A DNA stretch of 64,000 nucleotides from Luteolibacter yonseiensis. GTDB taxonomy: Bacteria > Verrucomicrobiota > Verrucomicrobiia > Verrucomicrobiales > Akkermansiaceae. The notes beneath the pieces are model-generated. The model saw nothing but the letters and a program-made list of their open reading frames with translations. It was not told the origin of the DNA and searched no databases. The stretch is from the NCBI RefSeq assembly GCF_016595465.1, contig NZ_JAENIK010000013.1, positions 248,001 through 312,000 of the forward strand. Reading direction: 5' to 3'. A program made the position numbers and the translations under genes. Of the stretch, positions 27,172 through 35,661 are shown in pieces (the first letter of the stretch is position 1; each line of letters begins with the position of its first letter).

Positions 27172-27271
27172 ATCGATGAGATGGCCCTAAATTTTCCGTG
27201 TTCCTGGCTACCTCAAACACCGTTGAATCTCCCCACATCACTAGCAATCGTTGGAGAGCCATATCCAACGC

Positions 27272-27532
27272 ATGGCCAAACAACCTATCAAACCGCGCTG
27301 GGCCACCTACGCCAGCGCCACACAATACACAGGTCTTTCCTCCCGACTCTTGGAAAAATTGGTTAAGGAAAAACTAATCGCAAGCTCATTGGTGCGTCGT
27401 CCCGGCTGTGCCCGTGGCATCCGCTTGATCGATCTGGATTCGGTAGACCGCTTCATTGAACGTGGGATCGACGACACTTGCGATGTAAACTTCCTCAACA
27501 ACAAATCGTCCCGGAAAGGAGGAAGAAAGTGA
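27272..27532 (+). CDS. Excisionase-like helix-turn-helix protein
   Basis: An 86-residue protein with a MerR/excisionase-type winged helix: WATYASATQYTGLSSRLLEK forms the helix-turn-helix, followed by a wing region (RGIRLIDLDSVDRFIERG) typical of element-encoded DNA-binding proteins that select a site by one small domain. The ATG at 27272 (MAKQPIKP) is preferred over an upstream TTG at 27251. The stop overlaps the next gene by four bases (GTGA). It is probably the recombination directionality factor or a transcriptional regulator of the element; the two cannot be separated from sequence. Confidence 0.7.
   Translation: MAKQPIKPRWATYASATQYTGLSSRLLEKLVKEKLIASSLVRRPGCARGIRLIDLDSVDRFIERGIDDTCDVNFLNNKSSRKGGRK
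27515..27522 (+). promoter_or_regulatory. Strong ribosome binding site that fixes a GTG start
   Basis: AAAGGAGG lies six bases before the GTG at 27529. This decides the start of the RepA-like gene, whose coding frame is otherwise open further upstream inside the previous gene. Confidence 0.75.
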
Positions 27533-29262
27533 CAACATCCCAGGAAAATCCGGAATTTTCTGCTCGTCGTGCGAATTGGCACCCACCGCTACACCCTGGT
27601 CCCTGTGAGTGTGATGAGGAGATCGACCGTTGGTGGGATGACGAAAAGCAGGAGCCATGTCACGATGGACATCGGCAGAAACGGGACCTCCCGGCACTCT
27701 CGACTACCGCGCAACACGACATCACCAAAGAAATGTTGCGGTCTTCCGAAGCACTCTTTTCAAATCTACTTCTTCGATGCCTCGTCTATGATTCAGATTT
27801 TTTCAACGCCGCCTCCCAATTCTTGAACCTGGATGCCAAAATTCCGACGACGACACACAATGATTTTTCGAACCCCGTTGATGGCTTCATCTACGCTGCA
27901 ATGTCAGAGTTCTCACGAGCCTCGATCAGCAAAATACCCTTGCCCAGCAACCCAGTCCAATGGATTGAGGCCATAAAACCGCATCTGAATTCGTTTTTAT
28001 CGAAAAATCCCGAATTTCCGAGATTTTTCGAGCAACAAGCTGTCGAGCTCATAGCCAGCCTAGTCCCCCCCGCACACGGAGATTTGAGCCGTGCTTACGA
28101 TGGGCTCATAGACTACATCCGGGACGTCCGTTTGAAGCAAGCAGCAGCGTTGTTCTCAACGATGGACCCTGCAAATAAATTCACCTGTATCGCTGCTGTT
28201 TCGGCCTCAGTCAAAATTCCATCCGCCATCGAGAGATGGCACTGCCTGACAAGCCTTGGGGATCCCGAACCTCTGGATACGCTAATAGCAGGGACACTTT
28301 ATGTGAAAACGGCTGCCATGCTCTTCGGCCCCCCAGGAAGCGGCAAAACCTTTGTCGCTCTGGATATTGCCGCGGCAGTTGCTTCCGGGCAGTCATGGAA
28401 CAGCCTCCCAACAAAAAAGGCCGGTGTGCTCTACTACTGCCTCGAAGGCGGAGGAGGAGTGAGAAATCGCGTCAGAGCACTTCTTCGGCAAGGAGTATTG
28501 AAGCTTTCCGATCCTTTCGCCTTCTGCACTGATTCCCTTGACCTACGTTCCCCGGAGACTTGTTCAAAGATTTGTGACGACACTGTCCTCAATAGCGGGG
28601 AATTCAAGCTCCCTGTCGAACTCATCGTCATCGACACGCTGGCGGCAGCGACGGCAGGCGGAAATGAATGCACGTCCGAAGACATGGGAAAAGCACTCGC
28701 TACGATCGCCGATGTGGTCAAGGTCACGGGGGCAACGGTTCTGCTCCTCCATCATCCTGGCAAAGACCGGAATAAAGGGCCAAGAGGCTGGTCGGGCATC
28801 GTCGGAAATCTTGACACCATCTTTGAGGTTGAAAGGAAAGAAACTATCCGCACCTTTAAGATCAAAAAGCAGAAAGATGGTGAGGACGGAAAGGAAATGG
28901 GGTTCGAGCTAACTCCTGTCGAGTGGATGGTTCCGGGCGGGCGAGTTACCTCCTGCATAACCACATGGCTGTCCCAGGAAGAGGAAACCAAGCGTACCGC
29001 GCGAGATCATGCAGCGCATTTCGAAACTCTATTCCGGGAAAGACAAAACGCCAAGATCTGCACCCGTGAAATCGCAAAAATCCTCGGATGGACATGTACG
29101 GGATCCACCCGGACAAACCAAGTCGGAGCGCTAATGTCGATTCTGACGAATATGGGATGGGTCTCACCAGCGGAAGCTGGTCCTCACGGCAGCCGCCAGT
29201 GGGTAATTACTGACAAAGGCCGGGGCCATCTTGCCTCAGCATTTACTAAAACCGCTGTTTAA
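27529..29262 (+). CDS. RepA-like AAA ATPase of a mobile element
   Basis: A 577-residue protein with a RecA-fold ATPase core of the RepA/AAA_25 type. Walker A is AMLFGPPGSGKTFVALDIA near residue 266, Walker B is ELIVIDTLAAATAGG near 366, and a sensor-like VLLLHHPGKDRNKGPRGW follows near 402, the pattern of plasmid/phage hexameric RepA helicases. The first about 240 residues are unlike known replication domains, with a short acidic stretch (CECDEEIDRWWDDE). The C-terminus looks like a winged helix (TREIAKILGWT... RQWVITDKGRGHL). It starts at GTG directly overlapping the excisionase-like gene and probably drives replication or mobilisation of the element, which suggests an integrative element able to replicate when excised. 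Confidence 0.85.
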   Translation: MTTSQENPEFSARRANWHPPLHPGPCECDEEIDRWWDDEKQEPCHDGHRQKRDLPALSTTAQHDITKEMLRSSEALFSNLLLRCLVYDSDFFNAASQFLNLDAKIPTTTHNDFSNPVDGFIYAAMSEFSRASISKIPLPSNPVQWIEAIKPHLNSFLSKNPEFPRFFEQQAVELIASLVPPAHGDLSRAYDGLIDYIRDVRLKQAAALFSTMDPANKFTCIAAVSASVKIPSAIERWHCLTSLGDPEPLDTLIAGTLYVKTAAMLFGPPGSGKTFVALDIAAAVASGQSWNSLPTKKAGVLYYCLEGGGGVRNRVRALLRQGVLKLSDPFAFCTDSLDLRSPETCSKICDDTVLNSGEFKLPVELIVIDTLAAATAGGNECTSEDMGKALATIADVVKVTGATVLLLHHPGKDRNKGPRGWSGIVGNLDTIFEVERKETIRTFKIKKQKDGEDGKEMGFELTPVEWMVPGGRVTSCITTWLSQEEETKRTARDHAAHFETLFRERQNAKICTREIAKILGWTCTGSTRTNQVGALMSILTNMGWVSPAEAGPHGSRQWVITDKGRGHLASAFTKTAV

Positions 29263-29280
29263 TTGGACTAATTAGTTCAT

Positions 29281-29310
29281 GGCAGTTTCACCCCTATAGG
29301 TGAAACTGCC
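29281..29310. repeat. Perfect 12-bp inverted repeat
   Basis: GGCAGTTTCACC and GGTGAAACTGCC flank a six-base CCTATA centre. It begins 18 bp after the RepA-like stop codon. There is no T run, so a simple terminator is less likely than a protein-binding dyad or origin element. Confidence 0.75.
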
Positions 29311-29411
29311 TGAAACTGGAATAGTGGTTACGTTAGAATCTAACTTTAAGTAGTTTTCAGATTCCACAGGCAAGAATCCGGTAAAAAAACTGACGTCCGG
29401 TTTGGAGGTGG

Positions 29412-29430
29412 GGGTCGACAGTGTCGACCC
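29412..29430. repeat. Perfect 9-bp inverted repeat, operator-like
   Basis: GGGTCGACA and TGTCGACCC flank a single G. The tight symmetrical layout resembles the binding site of a dimeric regulator. The next gene starts about 250 bp downstream. Confidence 0.65.
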
Positions 29431-29677
29431 ACTCACCAACGTAGGTTCTTCAGCTTCGAAATCTGTAGGGACAGAAACTGAATCACTCCCTGCAGACCCG
29501 GTGCATAATTTGATCTTAGAGATGACCAAAAATGCTTGCCCGGCACGATTTGAAAACTTCACCTGCCCCGGCAGGATCAATGCATCAGCTGGTTCAGATA
29601 ACTCGTGTACCTTGGCTAGCTAAAATTCCGATTTTTTGAGGACCATTTCAAGACGTCCGCAGCATGCATCATAGTTC

Positions 29678-31174
29678 ATGCCCGTAGGAAACCGTTTCGT
29701 CGAAAATCCCCTCTGCCCCATGCGAAGACCGGCCGAAAACATCAATAGCCTGGAAAATGACACATCCGACTCCAGATTTTTTTCAGGTCTTTCACAGTAT
29801 TCAAGTGTTCTGGGGGTTGCCCCGGACAACACCCTCGCCCTAGCAGCATGCGTCCTCACTGGTGTCGCGGCTCCGATGGCTTCCCTTCGGCTTCCTTGGG
29901 GCATCGTTGAGATTCCCAAGCTGAACCTCATCGTACCCAAGTCCCAAGGACTGCTTCCGCAGTTGAAGTCCCACATGCTGAGCCCCGCCCAGCGCATCAA
30001 CCGGCAGATCTTGGAAACGATGGCCGGAATCAATCCAGCCCATCTCCAGCAGTTGAGGCACGCGTCGTTCGCCGGTGATCCTTCCAAAGCAAACCCTCAT
30101 GGCAATGCGGAAAGCGTGGCACTGAGGGATTTGAAAAGCGGGCTGGCCTTTGATACCAGCACGGGTCACATCGCCTCTGCGGAACACGACCTCCGTCCCG
30201 ATCCATTCCAGCGCCGTGTTGAAGGAATCACCCGTCCGGCCATCCTGCTAGAGTCGCCAGCACCAGCGGATATAGCCAAACTCCTTTCCGGCTGTCATCT
30301 GTCCCACGCACTGGGAGCCGACATTTCCCTCGATCCACTAATCACATCTTCAAAACGGAGGAAGGACCTCGCGGGGCTTCTTCGTATGCTCGACGGCACC
30401 GAGATTGCCATGAGCTCTCCCAAGTTCCCCATCAGCATCGAGCACAACCGTGTGGCAGGGCTTAGAGCGATTTTCGCTGCAAACCCCGATCAGCTCCGGA
30501 AACTGCTGCCGGATATCCTACCATTGTTGGAGCGGTCTGTCCTGCTGGCAAACACGATCCCTCAGTTTCACGCACACGAAGGTGCCAACTACTTCGCCGA
30601 CCTTTTCGCCCGCGTCACCAGCCGTGTGGCCATCCAACGGCGCAATGGGATTCCGCTGGTCGCGGAATTCACCGCACCGGAGAGCGCTTTCAGGTTTCAG
30701 GAACAGAATATCCGCTTCATCGCCACGTGCGATGCCGAACCGAATCATGTCGGCTCTTCCATCCGTGGCCTTCCCCTGTCCTTGGCATGGGCGTTCCTGA
30801 CACTCAGGGACCACATGCACTGCGGAGCCGTGATGGATGACGAACAGATCATCTCAACCGTGTTCGACGCCGCACACAACCTGCTCCGCCGACATGGAGA
30901 CCAGATGCATGAACTGCTGGAGGCGGCGCGGTGCGAGGAAATCAGGAACCGTATGCGCGCCATCGTCCGCAAGGTGGAGGAAAAGCGTCTGGTCAGCTTC
31001 AGCCACTTGGTCCGCAGCTTCGATCTACAGAAGACCTCTCTCTACCGCCCTCTGGTGGACGTCCTCGTGGAGGCGGAGGTGATCAATCGCCAATCCGACG
31101 GCAGGCTCGCCATGGGAACACGTCGTTTCGAGGAAATGGCCCCCACCCTGCCAATGAAATGCTTTGAGCACTGA
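29678..31174 (+). CDS. Element-encoded protein of unknown function (498 residues)
   Basis: I do not recognise this 498-residue protein. The N-terminal third has a fairly hydrophobic segment (NTLALAACVLTGVAAPMASL) followed by beta-like IVEIPKLNLIVPKSQG, which recalls the DUF3987-type fold of element proteins that sit near RepA-like ATPases, but nucleotide-binding motifs are not evident. The C-terminal about 100 residues contain a winged-helix-like stretch (FSHLVRSFDLQKTSLYRPLVDVL, then LVEAEVINRQSDGRLAMG). It is followed by another unknown gene after only five bases, so they form one transcript. Base composition is less GC-rich than in the flanking chromosome. Confidence 0.7.
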   Translation: MPVGNRFVENPLCPMRRPAENINSLENDTSDSRFFSGLSQYSSVLGVAPDNTLALAACVLTGVAAPMASLRLPWGIVEIPKLNLIVPKSQGLLPQLKSHMLSPAQRINRQILETMAGINPAHLQQLRHASFAGDPSKANPHGNAESVALRDLKSGLAFDTSTGHIASAEHDLRPDPFQRRVEGITRPAILLESPAPADIAKLLSGCHLSHALGADISLDPLITSSKRRKDLAGLLRMLDGTEIAMSSPKFPISIEHNRVAGLRAIFAANPDQLRKLLPDILPLLERSVLLANTIPQFHAHEGANYFADLFARVTSRVAIQRRNGIPLVAEFTAPESAFRFQEQNIRFIATCDAEPNHVGSSIRGLPLSLAWAFLTLRDHMHCGAVMDDEQIISTVFDAAHNLLRRHGDQMHELLEAARCEEIRNRMRAIVRKVEEKRLVSFSHLVRSFDLQKTSLYRPLVDVLVEAEVINRQSDGRLAMGTRRFEEMAPTLPMKCFEH

Positions 31175-31179
31175 ACGCA

Positions 31180-32511
31180 ATGAACAGTTCCAAACCGAAA
31201 ACGGACTACTTGTTCGCCTGCTGCCGGAATGTCGCTCATGAAACCGGTGTCCCCGCGCAGTTGATTTTTGCACACGCCCTTCTCTTCGCCACTGCCTTGC
31301 TGGGGGACAAGGCCTGCTACCGCAGGATGATTCCGCAAGCACCCCAGATCATCGCCTCACCCGTCACCGTCATTACATTGGATCAACAATGCCCCACATG
31401 GCTCTTATCGGTCTTCTCGCGGACCATCGGGCACCAGCAGTCGATGACAAAAAGGGCGCAGGACTCCTTCAACCTCCTTCCCCGCCCTCGTGACATCAAA
31501 CGAGCGAAAAATCTCATCCGAATGTATGCTCCAATACGAGAGCTGCTGCCAAACGACCTGGAGTTCGCGGCTGACACCGGGGTCATTCGCTCCACGCCAG
31601 AGATCTATGTCTGCCTCGGCCGCTCCCGCGAAGAAGCGGTAACGACAGCATCTTCAGAGAGAGCGTTCAGTCCTCGTTTGTTGGCTCTTTCCGTCGGTGT
31701 CGATAGCTACAAGAACATCATCACCGGGCCTTCCAGATGGAGATCGCCTGAACGAACCGCCGTTGAAACCTTGGCAAGTTCCCGCACAACTAGACAGGGG
31801 TGGGGGCAGTTGTTACCGATGAGAAAGTTGCTGCGTAAAGTCGGCTTCGCCGGTCTGCCTCCACTCGGCTGGCTGCTCGAATATCCCGAGGAAACCGCAG
31901 CGCCGGATTTCTCGGAGAATGTGCCGCAGCCTTACCTTAGATTCTTCGATCAGCTTTTCTCACTCCGGCTGGGACCACCGGTGACGTTTCTACCTGACCC
32001 TGCCGTTATCGAAATGCTCGATGCCGCTGTTGCGGCTCAAGGCCAACGAACGGGACCTTCAGGCGTCCCATCCGAGGTAGTTAACCCGGAACCAATGCTA
32101 CCTTGGCAGATTGCCACCGTGTTCTGGAGCATCGAGCGGTGTCATGATAACCCCAATCCCGAAAACAAACTTTTGCTGGCCGACCGGGCGTGCCAAATTG
32201 CTCGTTTGATCCATGAGCTACACATCAGCACACTTGGCGGGATATTCCCAATGGTCACCGACGGAGAAGCTGACCCAATCTCCGCCCTCATCCTCGACAA
32301 ACTTGCAGTAGCCCCACTGCAACCTCGCGAACTGGCTCGAAAGTTTCACCGTGTGACCGCCCAAGAACTCAAATGGCGGCTGGAATTCCTGGCCGAAAAC
32401 GGAAAGATCGAGCGAAACGGAGAAGGCAAATGGTCCATGAGAGACTTTTCCCGTCTCAACTTTTCACGATTTGGTGAGATTTGTGTCAGCAAAAAGGGTC
32501 GAGAAGCATGA
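31180..32511 (+). CDS. Element-encoded protein of unknown function (443 residues)
   Basis: An unrecognised 443-residue protein. The N-terminal part resembles the preceding gene in style (hydrophobic LIFAHALLFATALLGDKACY, then IASPVTVITLDQQCP), so the two may be distant relatives. Residues toward the C-terminus form a predicted winged helix (LQPRELARKFHRVTAQELKW, EFLAENGKIERNGEGKW). No Walker motif, metal site or signal peptide is visible. It starts five bases after the upstream stop codon. The pair could form a complex, but nothing in the sequence names a function. Confidence 0.7.
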   Translation: MNSSKPKTDYLFACCRNVAHETGVPAQLIFAHALLFATALLGDKACYRRMIPQAPQIIASPVTVITLDQQCPTWLLSVFSRTIGHQQSMTKRAQDSFNLLPRPRDIKRAKNLIRMYAPIRELLPNDLEFAADTGVIRSTPEIYVCLGRSREEAVTTASSERAFSPRLLALSVGVDSYKNIITGPSRWRSPERTAVETLASSRTTRQGWGQLLPMRKLLRKVGFAGLPPLGWLLEYPEETAAPDFSENVPQPYLRFFDQLFSLRLGPPVTFLPDPAVIEMLDAAVAAQGQRTGPSGVPSEVVNPEPMLPWQIATVFWSIERCHDNPNPENKLLLADRACQIARLIHELHISTLGGIFPMVTDGEADPISALILDKLAVAPLQPRELARKFHRVTAQELKWRLEFLAENGKIERNGEGKWSMRDFSRLNFSRFGEICVSKKGREA

Positions 32512-32612
32512 TCGGCCCCCCCCTAAAATTTCCTCACTGCACCGTGCACGTGACTTCACCTGCTATATAGGAGGAGTGAAGACAACAAATTGGATTCCAA
32601 TCCACAAAGATT

Positions 32613-32642
32613 GGGAATTCCGCCATCGGTGGCGGAATTCCC
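32613..32642. terminator. Perfect 13-bp hairpin between convergent genes
   Basis: GGGAATTCCGCCA and TGGCGGAATTCCC enclose a TCGG tetraloop. It lies between a plus-strand gene ending at 32,511 and a minus-strand gene ending at 32,655, so it may stop transcription in both directions. There is no T run on either side, which leaves a different function open. Confidence 0.55.
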
Positions 32643-32654
32643 TCCCAGTGTCCG

Positions 32655-33692
32655 TCAGTAACTCGAGCCCGGCCATTCGCTGACCCGCTTCCACCAGCGG
32701 TTCAGCCAGCTGATGTAGGCATGGGGATCCTTCTGACGTGCCAGCACCGCCTTGGTGGCAAGAGCCCGATGGTCAGGCCACAAGTGCAAGCGGTCTACAA
32801 TCCCGGCATCCGCTGCAGCACGTTCGGCATCTTGGAGCGCGCTGATGGCGTAGTCCGACCACTCCCCTGTAAAAGGAGTCATATCAATAGGTTTCCCCAT
32901 CCTTTCAGCGGCGAGGCGTATGCGGTCCACATTGCCCCTCCGAAGATTGATGGGTTCCATGAACACAGTGCAGGGGTTGGCGGCCTTGACTGCTTGGAAC
33001 ACCTCCAACATCCCATCGTAACCGCACTCCGGGAAAACCGGAGCGACCGCGACGAACGTGTTAATGCCCTCGGCATGGGCGTCCAGCAACAGCTTCAAAC
33101 GTTGCCTCGGTGCGGGCGATCTTCCCTCGTAGATCCGACTCAGGGTGGGATCAAGGGTGGGCAGGCTTGTGCCGAGCAGCAGACGGTTACCGAAGGATTT
33201 GAACAGATCGAAATCACTCCGGGCCAGCGGACTGCGGGTCAATATCCTCACGTTCAACGTCGAGTGATCCCGGATGGCAGTGAGAGCATTCCTGATGAGA
33301 CTGCGCGCATGCTCGTTAAAAAGACGACGCTCGCCCTGGCTTCCGGGGAACACCTGATATGGATCAGTCGTGCTGGAGAAGATGACGGCACGGTTTCCAT
33401 CGGCATTCAATGTCGCGGGATCTGTGCCTTCGGCCTTCATTACGCTCGCGATGAACTTCCTTTCATCCCACGGACGGAGCAGCGCGTATTGTCCCCACTC
33501 TGCGATCGGGTCGTCGACTCCGAAAGGCGCCAATGTGCTTTTCTGCTTGCCAGTGCTGGTGTCCGGAACGGAGCAAAAGCGGCAACCGTGCGAACATCCC
33601 ATGAACATATTCACCGCCCAAGAGCTCAAGCTCTTGTTGATGAAATAATTTTGCTCCACCGTCACAGGATGATCATGAAGGGCGACGATCAT
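32655..33692 (-). CDS. Radical SAM protein, SplB-like
   Basis: A 345-residue radical SAM enzyme with the iron-sulfur cluster motif C-x3-C-x2-C in MGCSHGCRFC near residue 32. Later segments (IFSSTTDPYQVFPGSQ, NVRILTRSPLARSDFDLF, RLLLGTSLPTLDP, FVAVAPVFPECGYDG) match the family often annotated SplB-like or Rv2578c-like, whose members include spore photoproduct lyase relatives and many of unknown role. It overlaps the upstream DUF3102-like gene by four bases (ATGA), so both are translated together. Its place on a mobile element with a putative DNA-binding-type partner suggests a DNA repair or modification job, but this is inference; the true substrate is unknown. Confidence 0.8.
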   Translation of the reverse strand: MIVALHDHPVTVEQNYFINKSLSSWAVNMFMGCSHGCRFCSVPDTSTGKQKSTLAPFGVDDPIAEWGQYALLRPWDERKFIASVMKAEGTDPATLNADGNRAVIFSSTTDPYQVFPGSQGERRLFNEHARSLIRNALTAIRDHSTLNVRILTRSPLARSDFDLFKSFGNRLLLGTSLPTLDPTLSRIYEGRSPAPRQRLKLLLDAHAEGINTFVAVAPVFPECGYDGMLEVFQAVKAANPCTVFMEPINLRRGNVDRIRLAAERMGKPIDMTPFTGEWSDYAISALQDAERAAADAGIVDRLHLWPDHRALATKAVLARQKDPHAYISWLNRWWKRVSEWPGSSY

Positions 33693-34420
33693 GAGTCGCT
33701 CCTTTCTGCTGCCTCATCTTCCTTTTTCTCATCTGCCAGAATGGCGACGAAAAATCGATCGAGCTGCATCTTCATCAACCTCAGCTGGTTAGCCTCCTCT
33801 TCTTTCAATCGTTCCCCGGAAGTTTGAAAAACTCGAAGCTTCCTTTGAAGCCCCGTCAGAGATGCCATCAAGTCCGCTGTCTTTGTGATCGATCCCGACT
33901 TTGGCTTAGGGGCCTTTTCAGTGGGACTTAGTTCCTGAAGACGGTCGGCGTCATGAACGCGTGCGACCTCCTCCAACATGAGCCTCGGATCCTCATATTT
34001 TTCGGCCAGTTCCATGAATCGCTGGCTGGTCCGCTCGCTCATAATCCCAGTTTCAATGAGTTTTCTTTTCCTCCACTGTCCGAATTTTCCGTGGCCGAGT
34101 TGACGCTTCCGCTTGTTCAACAAGGTCCCGGCCAGCCAACGTTGCAACTGAGCCTGGAGACTCGATTTGCTGAGCGAAAACTCATAGTCAGCGATTCTGC
34201 CGGCGATATTCTTGAACCTCTTGATCAGTTGCACCTCAGAAAGGTCTTCCAGTTTGGCGACCTCCATTTGGACGTTTTCAATGTCAGCTTGAATGCTTGA
34301 TAGAGGCGAAATCTGCGCTGTGGCGTTTCCGCTAGGTGCCGTCAATTCCGCCTCTGTCGTTTCTTTAGGTAATGTGTTCATTTTGAACGAATGGTCTAAT
34401 TCAGGGCCCTTAATGGGCAT
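33689..34420 (-). CDS. DUF3102-like protein coupled to the radical SAM gene
   Basis: A 243-residue soluble, charged protein. The central segment (LAGTLLNKRKRQLGHGKFGQ, WRKRKLIETGIMSERTSQRF, MELAEKYED) resembles DUF3102 proteins, which occur on phages and mobile elements and carry a short helix-turn-helix-like region. A Lys/Glu-rich helical C-terminus (GERLKEEEANQLRLMKMQLD) looks like a coiled coil. The ATG at 34420 was chosen because a GAGAG sequence lies just upstream; a GTG at 34462 has no ribosome binding site. The stop overlaps the radical SAM start by four bases. The pair forms a minus-strand module convergent with the RepA-like cassette. Confidence 0.6.
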   Translation of the reverse strand: MPIKGPELDHSFKMNTLPKETTEAELTAPSGNATAQISPLSSIQADIENVQMEVAKLEDLSEVQLIKRFKNIAGRIADYEFSLSKSSLQAQLQRWLAGTLLNKRKRQLGHGKFGQWRKRKLIETGIMSERTSQRFMELAEKYEDPRLMLEEVARVHDADRLQELSPTEKAPKPKSGSITKTADLMASLTGLQRKLRVFQTSGERLKEEEANQLRLMKMQLDRFFVAILADEKKEDEAAERSDS

Positions 34421-35661
34421 GGTACAGCTCTCTTGGAGCGTTGGACTGAAAACCGGATCCACTTACGCGAGTGGCTAATAGGAGGAGGCAGATGAGACTT
34501 TTATCGGGTCTCAGATCCACACCGGCCTACGGCAAGCCTGAATGTACTCGGAAATAACCTCCCAGGAACAGGCGGCTGGCCTGTGATACGACCAAACACC
34601 GAACCTCGGAATATCGCCGGAGTTCTGATTTCATGCTGCCAGCTTCCGACATTGTTTCGACGGTCGCTTATCCAGTTTTCTACAAAAACAGACGAACTGT
34701 AGACATTCGCCGGGACATCAGGGACCCGGGCCTGAACCATTTGCAGCGGAATGGAACACCGTCGAAATTTGAGGCGCATTCGCTTGCCCCCGCAATTATT
34801 CAAGACGGAGCGGGACCGTCCGGGCCGAAGATTGACACGGTAGCACGCCGGGTCAAATGAGATTTCACGGATGACCGGTTCGCGATGCTGGCAACCGCAT
34901 ACAGGGGACCTCGACCCCATGCCGGATGAAAGTGACCGCCAATGAGTCGCCGGGTTTTCTCAGGATTAAAAATCCGCGAGGACCCTCCACGTCTGCTAGG
35001 ACAAGCCAACCCAGTTCATGAGGACGGCGGAAACGTCCGTGCTAGCCACTTCTCCGGAAATCCTCTGGAGTGAATCTTTGACCTAGCCGCCTTTCTTTTG
35101 GTGGGATTCCTTCAATCCTTCTCATCCTTCATCAAGGCACCTGAGCCACCATCGGGGTCGCTTTCAATGGCGAACGGTCTTCGGGGGTATTGATCGTGGA
35201 GGGCAGATTGGATCAACCCGGCAAACTCTTTATCGAGAGAGAAGGTGACGCTTGGCCGGGGGGGGCGGTCAATGAAGCTCATCCGTGAGCATCTGGCGGG
35301 TTTGGGCCAAAAGGAATTCCCTGCTCGGTCCCTATGGGGGGCGAACGTTTGACTCCTAGGCCACTCAAGATGGAGAAGTCAGTTCAGCGTGATGCGCCGT
35401 TCCGAGCCCCAATCCGTTAGGTCGTTGGAGCTCGTTCCACCCCGGGAAGTATGTTCTTAACTCTTCGCGAGTTGCAAATCTAGCCAGAGCAGAGGATGGA
35501 AAGAAGTCCATTGTCCACGGAGGATGCCTCAACCGATACTGCAGCACACGACGAGGCGGCTGACCTCATCATCGATTGTATTCAGTGACACGAAGTCTGG
35601 CTGGAAGATAATAAAGATGCGGCTATGTTCGCAGGCGTCTCAATCCATCCGATTTGAAACC
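34421..35661. other. Mostly non-coding stretch at the right side of the element
   Basis: About 1.2 kb holding only one small candidate gene (35,112-35,282). Short frames elsewhere here lack homology, a ribosome binding site or codon bias. No tRNA gene and no copy of the 25,094-25,131 attachment fragment was found, so the right end of the element is not defined by this stretch. Confidence 0.45.
35112..35282 (-). CDS. Possible small protein (56 residues)
   Basis: A short frame starting MSFIDRPPRPSVTFSLDKEF and ending GALMKDEKD. Its composition is protein-like (an amphipathic FAGLIQSALHDQY helix, Asp/Gly loop), but there is no strong ribosome binding site and no recognised family. It contains a run of eight or more C on the coding strand near codons 7-8, a place where indels are easily introduced. 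Included as a candidate only. Confidence 0.3.
   Translation of the reverse strand: MSFIDRPPRPSVTFSLDKEFAGLIQSALHDQYPRRPFAIESDPDGGSGALMKDEKD

Larger units (their letters stand above)
29263..29677. other. 415-bp intergenic region with two perfect dyads
   Basis: No convincing gene. It holds a 12-bp inverted repeat (29,281-29,310) and a 9-bp inverted repeat (29,412-29,430) listed separately. Its place directly behind a RepA-like gene makes a replication origin or an operator/promoter region plausible. Confidence 0.5.
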
